A stretch of 45,873 nucleotides of DNA. It comes from an uncultured Leptolinea sp. GTDB taxonomy: Bacteria > Chloroflexota > Anaerolineae > Anaerolineales > Anaerolineaceae. The stretch spans positions 1-45,873 of the forward strand of contig CAIKMQ010000021.1 in assembly GCA_903828565.1 (NCBI GenBank), written 5' to 3'. Below, piece by piece: positions 34,334 to 41,723 of this stretch (position 1 is the first letter of the stretch; each line of letters opens with the position of its first letter). Under the pieces are notes generated by a model. It saw only the letters and a program-made list of their open reading frames with translations, searched no databases and had not been told where the DNA came from. The translations under genes and the position numbers were made by a program.

Positions 34334-34986
34334 AGGAGCCCCTGCTGTCTTGCTTTGACAACTGCCTGCAGCCGCTCTCTCACATCCAGCTTGTTTAGTA
34401 TGTTCGTCATATGATTCTTTACAGTACCTTCAGTAATGAAAAGGATCTCACCAATCTCTTTATTACTGACTCCTGTCGATACAAGTTTGAGTATCTCAAT
34501 CTCTCTTTTTGTTAGCAGTTCAGCATTCGCTGGAGCTTCTTCTCTATTAGTTGTTGCTAAACGGGAGAATTCTGCAACTACCCTGGCAGTGGCGGATGGA
34601 AGTAAAAATAATTCTCCACGAGCAGCAGCATGGATCGCTTCGAACAGCTGCTCTGAGCTGATCTCTTTTAAAACATACCCCGCAGCCCCGGCTTTTAACC
34701 CTTCAAAGAGGTCTGCATCATCGTCAAAAGTAGTAAGAATAACTACTCTGGTTTCGGGAAACTTCTCTTTGATCTCCCTGGTCGCCCGCACACCATCCAA
34801 TACAGGCATGCGAAGGTCCATTAATACGATATCAGGGGTCAAATCCTCAACCAGGGACAGGGCCTCCAGCCCATTGGTTGCCTCTCCGACGACATCAAAA
34901 TCCGGTTGAACAGAAAGGAGAGTCTTTATTGCCTCCCTGAACAATTGCTGGTCATCAACAATTACCAGTCGGATAGGTTCACTCAT
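34330..34986 (-). CDS. NarL/FixJ-family response regulator
   Basis: A 218-aa two-domain regulator. The receiver domain has the acidic pair in IVDDQQLF, phospho-acceptor Asp57 in VLMDLRMP, and the Thr/Lys switch in ILTTFDDD and YVLKEIS. The C-terminal LuxR-type helix-turn-helix is LTKREIEILKLVSTGVSNKEIG..EGTVKNHMTNILNKLDV. The start ATG overlaps the kinase stop as ATGA, so it is the cognate partner of the upstream kinase. Confidence 0.95.
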   Translation of the reverse strand: MSEPIRLVIVDDQQLFREAIKTLLSVQPDFDVVGEATNGLEALSLVEDLTPDIVLMDLRMPVLDGVRATREIKEKFPETRVVILTTFDDDADLFEGLKAGAAGYVLKEISSEQLFEAIHAAARGELFLLPSATARVVAEFSRLATTNREEAPANAELLTKREIEILKLVSTGVSNKEIGEILFITEGTVKNHMTNILNKLDVRERLQAVVKARQQGLL

Positions 34987-36164
34987 AAAGGTACCTCGAT
35001 GAATATTCCAAACCCTCTATCAGGTAAATTCCCGTATTGGATCGTTCCACCCAGCAAGTTGATCCTTTCTTCCATACCTGTCAGTCCGTATCCCATACCG
35101 ACTTTCAATGCGCCAGTACCGTTATCTATCAGATTCAACCTAATCTGTTGAAGATTGGTGTAATCCATTCTGATCTCCACAAGGCTGGCTTTTGAATGCT
35201 TCAGTGCATTCTGTATACCTTCCTGAATAATTCGGTAAAGCGCCAATTCAATATGTGCAGGAGCTTCCCTGTACCCTCCTGTCACAGCCACCTGTATATC
35301 CATTACAGGGGTTTTGGATGATTCTGCCAGCTGTTCTACCCGTTGACTTAAAGGCTGCCTGATATCATCCTGAGCTCGCAGTGTAGTTACGGATTGCCTG
35401 ACTTCAACGAGTGCTTCTTGAGCCTGTGAGCTGGCTTTTTGCATCGTATTAAGTGCCTGGGGAGGATCTTTGAGAATCAATGTGATGGCTGCCTGTATCT
35501 GCATATGAAGGACCGTCAGGTGATGTCCCAATCCATCATGTATCTCCCGAGCCAGACGATTTCTTTCTTTCAACATTGCCAATAGTTCAGCCTGAGATGC
35601 CTGCTCTCTCAGTATTTGATTCGCTTCTTCCAGCTCAGATACCAGTGATTTGATCTTAGTATTCGCTAGATTCTCTTCCTGTTGCATTTGCATAAATAGA
35701 ATAACAAATACCTGTCCTGCAAAGAATACTGGAAGATTTGAAATCACATCAGACCAGGTTTGGGAGTAAGCATGATCAATGACCGCATACATGAAAAGTA
35801 AACCGGAGTTTAGTACCAGCATCATCCGTGGTGATAGAAGTATGACACTCTGGCCGATCAACGGGATATAGATCAATAAAGATGCTGGTGAACCTCTGGC
35901 AATTATCGCGATGCAGCTACCCAGCAAAACCTGGCAGAAGAAGTAAAGTAGACGCAACCAGGATAATGAAAATCTTGAAGCGAGTGAAAAGATATATATT
36001 CCGATGAAAATATAACTTACGCCAAGAAATATAAATATCGCGATCTCTATGCCCGAAAATGTGATGCCTGCGGCGAAGATTGAAAAGAATACCCCCAGAA
36101 CAACGACACTAAATGAAACAACTCCCCCCATGGAAACGGAACTATTTTGATAACTTGAAATCAT
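34983..36164 (-). CDS. HisKA_3-type sensor histidine kinase (NarL-partner family)
   Basis: A 393-aa membrane kinase. About five or six hydrophobic helices fill residues 10-170, then a coiled linker leads to the dimerisation helix LAREIHDGLGHHL with phospho-acceptor His209. The HATPase domain shows RIIQEGIQNALKHSKA (N box), DNGTGALKVGMGYGLTGMEERI (G1/G2). The ATG at 36164 is preferred: an extended -10 sits 6 nt upstream, whereas a GTG-type opening at 36245 would add 27 residues read across this promoter. It overlaps the response regulator by 4 nt. Confidence 0.9.
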   Translation of the reverse strand: MISSYQNSSVSMGGVVSFSVVVLGVFFSIFAAGITFSGIEIAIFIFLGVSYIFIGIYIFSLASRFSLSWLRLLYFFCQVLLGSCIAIIARGSPASLLIYIPLIGQSVILLSPRMMLVLNSGLLFMYAVIDHAYSQTWSDVISNLPVFFAGQVFVILFMQMQQEENLANTKIKSLVSELEEANQILREQASQAELLAMLKERNRLAREIHDGLGHHLTVLHMQIQAAITLILKDPPQALNTMQKASSQAQEALVEVRQSVTTLRAQDDIRQPLSQRVEQLAESSKTPVMDIQVAVTGGYREAPAHIELALYRIIQEGIQNALKHSKASLVEIRMDYTNLQQIRLNLIDNGTGALKVGMGYGLTGMEERINLLGGTIQYGNLPDRGFGIFIEVPL

Positions 36165-36170
36165 AGGGTA

Positions 36171-36179
36171 ATTATAGCA
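36171..36179 (-). promoter_or_regulatory. Extended -10 promoter immediately upstream of the kinase ATG
   Basis: On the minus strand TGCTATAAT (36179-36171) ends 6 nt before ATG 36164, so transcription would start at or next to the start codon. No -35 is seen, as is common with extended -10 promoters. Confidence 0.5.
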
Positions 36180-36264
36180 TTCAAACCTGAGGGGGAAATG
36201 ATCTCTCAGATTATAAGAAATGTATAAACCCCCTTTTTCACCCACCTAGTCGAAGTATTGCTGC

Positions 36265-37098
36265 CTATGCGAAGTGGTTGAATAAAACCAGATCGGTCAG
36301 TATATCCACAATGGACGGGTCAAATTGCCGGCCACTGTAGCGATGTAACTCGTGCAAAGCCTCTTCCTTTGAGATCGACCTGCGGTAAGCTCTTCCGTTT
36401 GTCATGGTAGTGAATGCATCTACAACTGAAAGAATGCGTGCCCCAATTGGCAACTCCTTACCAGAAATGCCATCCGGGTATCCACTGCCATCGTACCATT
36501 CGTGATGCCATCGCACGATATTTTTTATTGAGTCTAGTGATGTAGCCGGCTCCATCAGCGCCACACTAAATTCGGGATGTTGTCGCATCAATTGCCATTC
36601 ATCTGGTGAAAGTGGTCCGGGTTTTACTAACAATTCACGCGATACGATCGATTTTCCAATATCGTGCAGCCGTCCGGCTACCCCCAACATGAAAATATCC
36701 AATCCTGGTACATTCAATTGGCGGGCAATGCGCTCTACCCAGAGGCTGGTTTCTGTACTGTGATTGCTCATATCACATCTGTCCAGCAATTCAGCCAGGT
36801 CAAATAAGGATGATATGTAATTGATCTGCATCCGAGGATCGATCGGCCCGGTGAAAACGTTCAAACTTGCAAGCTCCACCTTGACGGGGGATCCGGTAAT
36901 CTCAACAAGGTTCTTTTGCCCGTCTACCGGGAACTTCTGGTTATTTAGAAAATAATAACCAATGGCATGACTGGCAGGATTGATCTCTATCGGTACAAGG
37001 ATATTCTGGGTGCATAAATCTCCCCGCTGAGTGTTTAACCCCATCCCTTCGTCACTCGCGTTATTGGACGCGTATTGGGATGCAAAATCGGCATTCAT
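36265..37098 (-). CDS. HD-GYP domain protein (probable cyclic-di-GMP phosphodiesterase)
   Basis: A 277-aa protein with a 100-residue N-terminal part of no recognised fold and a C-terminal HD-GYP domain. The metal/catalytic signatures are LHDIGKSIV, MRQHPEFSVAL, VRWHHEWYDGSGYPDGISG (the GYP motif) and ARILSVVDAFTTMTNGRAYR. The classical HD-GYP residues look intact, so hydrolysis of cyclic di-GMP is likely. There is no receiver or membrane domain. It lies 52 nt after the NHLP-like gene and about 100 nt before the kinase gene. Confidence 0.85.
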   Translation of the reverse strand: MNADFASQYASNNASDEGMGLNTQRGDLCTQNILVPIEINPASHAIGYYFLNNQKFPVDGQKNLVEITGSPVKVELASLNVFTGPIDPRMQINYISSLFDLAELLDRCDMSNHSTETSLWVERIARQLNVPGLDIFMLGVAGRLHDIGKSIVSRELLVKPGPLSPDEWQLMRQHPEFSVALMEPATSLDSIKNIVRWHHEWYDGSGYPDGISGKELPIGARILSVVDAFTTMTNGRAYRRSISKEEALHELHRYSGRQFDPSIVDILTDLVLFNHFA

Positions 37099-37150
37099 AG
37101 GTTGAACCTCTACTTCTTATTCGTTTTCCAGTATGATGGGATTTTCGCCG

Positions 37151-37468
37151 TTAGCAATAAGCGAAGCCGGCTGTTTCCTGGATCGATAGTGAATCCACCA
37201 GAGAAATGACTTCTGAGGAGAAGTGTTCCAGTGTCTTGCACTTGATCTCAGCGATTTTATGCAGAAGATTTGCTGGTAAATGGAAAGTTTCGCCACAATA
37301 ACCATATTCAATAGATTTCATCGGATTATCGAGCAAAGCTTCGCGGAAATTAGGGTTCACAATGGCCGCGCATAAGACCCGGCTTACTTCACCCATCAGG
37401 TCGGCTTTAATATCCATACCCTGGGTATTATACGAAATGCTTGTCAGGTCATAATTTGTGGTTAACAT
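37151..37468 (-). CDS. Small NHLP-clan/Os1348-like protein
   Basis: A 105-aa protein with AGGAG 6 nt before the ATG. The core NPNFREALLDNPMKSIEYGY followed by GETFHLP and a Leu/Ile-spaced helix resembles small proteins grouped in the nitrile-hydratase-like leader peptide clan that are common in Chloroflexota. There is no Gly-Gly cleavage site, and the tail ends in AGFAYC. No peptide-modification enzyme lies nearby, so a RiPP precursor is not supported; a regulatory partner of the adjacent HD-GYP protein is a guess. It overlaps the DUF5317-like gene by 7 nt, so translation is coupled. Confidence 0.55.
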   Translation of the reverse strand: MLTTNYDLTSISYNTQGMDIKADLMGEVSRVLCAAIVNPNFREALLDNPMKSIEYGYCGETFHLPANLLHKIAEIKCKTLEHFSSEVISLVDSLSIQETAGFAYC

Positions 37469-38112
37469 GGTGTTCTCCTACTCTGCTTGCTGAGTGACCA
37501 CAAGAAAATAATCACGCCAGCGGATAAAATAACATCACCTATACTAAATGCGAACTTGTAACTTAACCAGGATGGCCCGGGGAAAATATCCGTCAGAAAC
37601 AAAAGATTCGTATTTCCCTGGGGAAGGATCCTGTCTTTGGATAGTGCCAGGCGTTCACCTATCCTCCAAACTTCGAGCATGCGTTCGGGGTGTAACCTGG
37701 TCAGCGTTTCGGGGCTGATTGGCATCCATCCACCATTGCTGATGATGGCCATCAGATTTGATGCGAGACCAAGCATCATCAGCCAGAAACCAGGGGTGAG
37801 CAAATTTGCCAGGGTAAAGATAAGCAACCCTGCCATCGAGCCTACAAGGATGTATGGTAGGTACAATCCTGGTATAAGCTTTGCGGTTACCGGTATGGTG
37901 TAACAGAAGATCTGCGGTATAACAGCCAGCCACACTAACCATCCTAAACGAAGTGAGGGATATATCAGCCTGCGTCTGGTAAGCAGCGATCTCGCGGTTG
38001 TGGCGAATAAGCCAAACGCCACGGCAAATATCAAGATCATAAGACCAGAACGCACACGCCAGATTGTGATCGCAACACTATACGCCAGTGGCTCCGGGAG
38101 CGCCAGCACCAA
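37462..38112 (-). CDS. DUF5317-like membrane protein
   Basis: A 216-aa protein with about five membrane segments. The NGGWMPISPETL block, a later SKD segment, FLTDIFP and the C-terminal FSIGDVILSAGVIIFLW resemble DUF5317 proteins, whose function is unknown. The start is uncertain: TTG at 38112 or GTG at 38109, both inside the upstream 37-aa gene and without a clear SD, suggesting coupled re-initiation. Its stop overlaps the next gene. Confidence 0.65.
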   Translation of the reverse strand: MVLALPEPLAYSVAITIWRVRSGLMILIFAVAFGLFATTARSLLTRRRLIYPSLRLGWLVWLAVIPQIFCYTIPVTAKLIPGLYLPYILVGSMAGLLIFTLANLLTPGFWLMMLGLASNLMAIISNGGWMPISPETLTRLHPERMLEVWRIGERLALSKDRILPQGNTNLLFLTDIFPGPSWLSYKFAFSIGDVILSAGVIIFLWSLSKQSRRTPC

Positions 38113-38191
38113 GAACGAACAGGGTTAGCAGAACGACAATGGCTACGAAACGGAAATCGATTTTTGAAATGAAGTTAATTTTTGTGAACAT
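38078..38191 (-). CDS. 37-aa hydrophobic peptide gene
   Basis: ATG at 38191 with GAGGAG 6 nt upstream, and TAG at 38080-38078. The peptide has a basic N-terminus with Phe residues (MFTKINFISKIDFRF), one hydrophobic stretch (VAIVVLLTLFVLG) and a small-residue tail (AGAPGATGV). The strong SD is the only good ribosome-binding site before the DUF5317-like gene, which it overlaps by 35 nt in another frame. It could be a leader for coupled translation, a small membrane protein or a secreted signal peptide. Not recognised as a known family. Confidence 0.6.
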   Translation of the reverse strand: MFTKINFISKIDFRFVAIVVLLTLFVLGAGAPGATGV

Positions 38192-38261
38192 GGTTTTCTC
38201 CTCAGAACTAATTTTCACTAATTATGAGGTTGACCGGTCTCAAAACAGGCATTAAATTCAG

Positions 38262-41200
38262 CTACTTGATCAGGGAATTAAATAGTTCTTTTGTTTGTTT
38301 TGAAGGCTCAATACTGAGTTCTTCATCCAACAATTCGACACAGGTGTTGTAAAGTTTGATCAGACCGGATAGATTGCCCATAGCTGCATATACTTTGAAT
38401 GCCATGCGATAGGTATCTTCCAATAGATTATCCACCTGCAATGCCTTCTGACACTGCTCCAGAGCTGAATCCATTTGACCTAGGGCAAAATACTCCTCAG
38501 CAAGCAGTAATAAGGTAGAAATGTAATTTTGTTGAAGAACGTCTCTTAGGTTTATTGCCCAGTCTGCATCCACATCAGCCGCGTAGGAGCCGCTGTAATG
38601 CTTAATAGCGGCTTTTAGATGTGCTATCTTCTCCTGAGGATCCTTTTCCCGCAGTGCAGCCGCATTCTCTTTCAGGAATGATTCAATATCATATTCGTAG
38701 TCTAGTTTATTATTAAACCGGTAATAATCCTGTTCAAGCAACACCACATCCTTACCGACCGCCCGGCGTAACCGGTACACTGTATTTTTAAACCTGAAGC
38801 GGGCATCTTCCGGCGCGGCATCCGGCCAGAAGATCAGGCAGATCTCATCCCTTGTCATTCCCTCCGGATGTGCCAGTAACATGAAGAAAAGATGTTTCGC
38901 AGCAGCAGTTTGCCATTCACTATTCACCACAAGGTGATCATTGATCCTCACCTGTAATTTTCCCATCGAGCGGATCTGATAATGCGGTGAGGTTACATTA
39001 ATTGAAACAGAATGCTCCCGGAAGTATTTGCGTATCTGCGGCAGCTGGCTGATAAAACTACTGACAGCATTGGATATTTGATCCAGGTGCGCTGAGATCA
39101 AACTATCTTTAGCCTGATTCAAAATCGGTTGGTGATGAGCTGCGAGAGACAGCAGCCCTGCGGCGGGAACATCACTTTGCAACTTGGCCTGCAGGTATAA
39201 TGCCTGTGCCACTGCCCGGTCTTCTTTACCGGCTTGTATGGCTGCGACCAATTGATACAAGGTCGCCCGGTCACACTGAACGGACTGTCCGGCCTTCTTG
39301 AAGTACTGGGCTGCAGGTATAAGCATTTTTTCTACTTCTGCCCCCTTACCTTCGGCGAGTTTCAATCCAGCAAACTCCATGTCGCAAAGGAAGTTTTCCA
39401 TTTCAGGCCCATGACTGCCTATCACCTCATGTGCTGTTTTGATACGCTGATAACCAACAGCAAATTCTCCCTGGTATCCTGCAAGGCATGCCTGTTGGAT
39501 CAAAATATACACATGAAGGAAATGCTCCTGCACTGAGCCGGCTATGGAGAGTGCTTTTTCATAGCAGACATCCGCCAGAGGATACGACTGTAATTCAAGG
39601 TTCAGGTCAGCGATGCCTGTGAGAATATAGGCTTCCATTCGGCTGTATCGCGCCGCCGTGGCATACTTCAAAGCCTGTTGATATGCATCGATACACTGCT
39701 CATATTCGCCTAGCATCTGGTATAGAACGCCCAGATTATTCAGGAGATTCGCCAACCAGAAAGGATTATTGATCTCCTTCCAGTACTGCATGGCGCGATT
39801 GTACCAATCCCGTGCTACCAGGTAATTCCCTAACTGCTCCTGAACCAAGCCAATTTCCATCTGAACAATCGCTTCGTTCTTCCGGTCTTTGCTGTTCTGA
39901 TATTCTGCCAATCCTTTCATCAACCATCTTAAGGCATCTGCTAGTTGTCCCCTGTGGAAACTGCACAGGCCCCGGCAACGCAAAAGGTCTCCGTGAATAC
40001 CATATAGATCATGCCGTTGGCGGACAATTACTTCGCAGTGATCAATATCTGCGATCGCGCTATCCAGGTTTCCTAGTAACCTGTGCAGGTTTGCTCGTAA
40101 CGATAAAGACCTCGCCAGATGATCCTGCTCACCTGAGATAATAAACTGATTGATTGCTTGATCGTAGAGATCCAGAGCCTGTGTCTTATCCCCAAGCAGC
40201 ATGGAGATATACCCCTTGAAACTGAGCAGGTAAGGATGCTCTGTCAAAACCTCATGGGAATACGCATCGATCCATGAGGATAAAAGGGCAACCTTGCCAT
40301 CCAAAAGAATTTGATAGCCATTCTCTTCGATTAATTGGATCTGGGCAGCCGGGTCTTTCAGTTTGTCATACAGACTGTAGGCTCGCTCCCATTCTTTTCT
40401 CTGGATGCAATCCCTTGCGAGTTCTTTTTCGATCTTCCGCGCTTCAGAAGGAAATTCTTTGTATATCCTATCCTGTAGAAACTCCAGAAATAATGGATGA
40501 TACCGGATCCAATCGCCCCGCTCTCCTACGGAAAGGACAAATAGGTTGTTCTGCTGAATGGTGGACATCCACAATTGCCAGGGGATATCTTCTATAAGCA
40601 ATGCCCGCGGAAAGATGCGCTGACATAGCTCAGAATTGTATTCCTCCAACAATGAGCTCCAGAGCAAGAAGCTGCGTAATTCTTCAGGCATGGCATCAAT
40701 GATACCCAAAAAGTAATTCTCCAACCCAAAGGAGGAAACCCGTTTTAAGCGGGCACGCCCAATCTCTTCCCTCTCGTTCATTTGACTAGCCAGGACGATG
40801 CCGGTAATCCATCCCTCTGTGCGCTGGTGTATATCGAGTGCATCTGCGTCTGTCAGGACCATATGCTGGTTTTGATAATATAAATGCTTGATCTCATCCG
40901 CCTGAAAAGCCAGTTCGTTGTAGCTGATACCAGCCACTTCTGACCGTGATACCAGTATGGGCAGAACGGGCAGCGTCAGCAAGTTTCGTGAAACCAGTAT
41001 GAAATGAACATTCTCTTCGACTTCGCGCAAGATGCGATCCATAAAGGAGCGGATGGCAAGTACCCCATTGACCAGGTGGTAATCATCGATGACGACCGTA
41101 AAGTGCTCGGTGATGTGTTCATACAGGTCGCTGAGAAAGATATTAACAGCAAAATCCAGGTTCTGTTCACTCTGGTTTTCGCGCATCACCGCGATTGTTC

Positions 41201-41492
41201 TGGATCCAAAGCCGGGGTAGCGTTGCTGAATGGCAGCGACGAGGTAGATCAGGAAACGTTGCGGATTCTGCTCCAGGCGGTCCACGCAGTACCAGGCAAC
41301 CGGCATCTTGCAGCTGGAAGCATAATCCACTACCAGTGAGGTTTTACCGTATCCAGCCGGGGCTGAGATGACGATCAGTTTTTTATCCAGCACATCTCCC
41401 AGCAGGTTCGTCAAACGGGGTCGGGCAAGCAGATCCGACCTCCTTCTTGGTACTGTCACACGCGAGAGAATAATGGGGTTGTTCGAGTCCAT
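38262..41492 (-). CDS. MalT-like NTPase transcriptional regulator with C-terminal BTAD domain
   Basis: A 1076-aa regulator. The N-terminal STAND-type NTPase has ISAPAGYGKTSLVVDY (Walker A) and FTVVIDDYHLV (Walker B); a winged-helix-like region and a long stretch of TPR repeats (about residues 390-780) follow. The C-terminus is not a LuxR HTH as in MalT but an OmpR-like winged helix (RDEICLIFWPDAAPEDARFRFKNTVYRLRRAVG) plus a BTAD domain, as in SARP/AfsR regulators. The inducer is unknown. It is 70 nt upstream of the 37-aa peptide gene in the same direction, so it may control that operon. Confidence 0.88.
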   Translation of the reverse strand: MDSNNPIILSRVTVPRRRSDLLARPRLTNLLGDVLDKKLIVISAPAGYGKTSLVVDYASSCKMPVAWYCVDRLEQNPQRFLIYLVAAIQQRYPGFGSRTIAVMRENQSEQNLDFAVNIFLSDLYEHITEHFTVVIDDYHLVNGVLAIRSFMDRILREVEENVHFILVSRNLLTLPVLPILVSRSEVAGISYNELAFQADEIKHLYYQNQHMVLTDADALDIHQRTEGWITGIVLASQMNEREEIGRARLKRVSSFGLENYFLGIIDAMPEELRSFLLWSSLLEEYNSELCQRIFPRALLIEDIPWQLWMSTIQQNNLFVLSVGERGDWIRYHPLFLEFLQDRIYKEFPSEARKIEKELARDCIQRKEWERAYSLYDKLKDPAAQIQLIEENGYQILLDGKVALLSSWIDAYSHEVLTEHPYLLSFKGYISMLLGDKTQALDLYDQAINQFIISGEQDHLARSLSLRANLHRLLGNLDSAIADIDHCEVIVRQRHDLYGIHGDLLRCRGLCSFHRGQLADALRWLMKGLAEYQNSKDRKNEAIVQMEIGLVQEQLGNYLVARDWYNRAMQYWKEINNPFWLANLLNNLGVLYQMLGEYEQCIDAYQQALKYATAARYSRMEAYILTGIADLNLELQSYPLADVCYEKALSIAGSVQEHFLHVYILIQQACLAGYQGEFAVGYQRIKTAHEVIGSHGPEMENFLCDMEFAGLKLAEGKGAEVEKMLIPAAQYFKKAGQSVQCDRATLYQLVAAIQAGKEDRAVAQALYLQAKLQSDVPAAGLLSLAAHHQPILNQAKDSLISAHLDQISNAVSSFISQLPQIRKYFREHSVSINVTSPHYQIRSMGKLQVRINDHLVVNSEWQTAAAKHLFFMLLAHPEGMTRDEICLIFWPDAAPEDARFRFKNTVYRLRRAVGKDVVLLEQDYYRFNNKLDYEYDIESFLKENAAALREKDPQEKIAHLKAAIKHYSGSYAADVDADWAINLRDVLQQNYISTLLLLAEEYFALGQMDSALEQCQKALQVDNLLEDTYRMAFKVYAAMGNLSGLIKLYNTCVELLDEELSIEPSKQTKELFNSLIK

Positions 41493-41620
41493 CCGAAACT
41501 GGTAAACCTTAGGTGCGCATCCTATTCATACCAGAATATCATAGCACGTCAGTCAAGTGCTGGTTCATTTGTGATGGTTTGGAATTCTTGATATTTTGGG
41601 ATGTTTTTTGTTCGTCATAT

Positions 41621-41650
41621 AAAACGAAAACCCCCTCGTTAAAAGGGGGG
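41621..41650 (-). terminator. Intrinsic terminator of the channel gene
   Basis: On the minus strand CCCCCT and AGGGGG (41649-41644 and 41636-41631) form a stem with a 7-nt loop, followed by TTTTCGTTTT. It lies about 75 nt past the channel stop codon. Confidence 0.7.
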
Positions 41651-41723
41651 GATAATGCCAATAGCAATCTTAACATGATTGGATTATATCATTATTGCCT
41701 GACAGGTATTTAACTCGTAGTTT

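Noticed and set aside
37151-37468. RiPP precursor peptide with biosynthetic cluster
   Set aside because: No Gly-Gly or similar cleavage site and no modification, protease or export gene nearby.
38262-41492. LuxR-type (MalT) transcriptional activator
   Set aside because: The C-terminal region has an OmpR-like winged helix and BTAD domain, not a LuxR helix-turn-helix.
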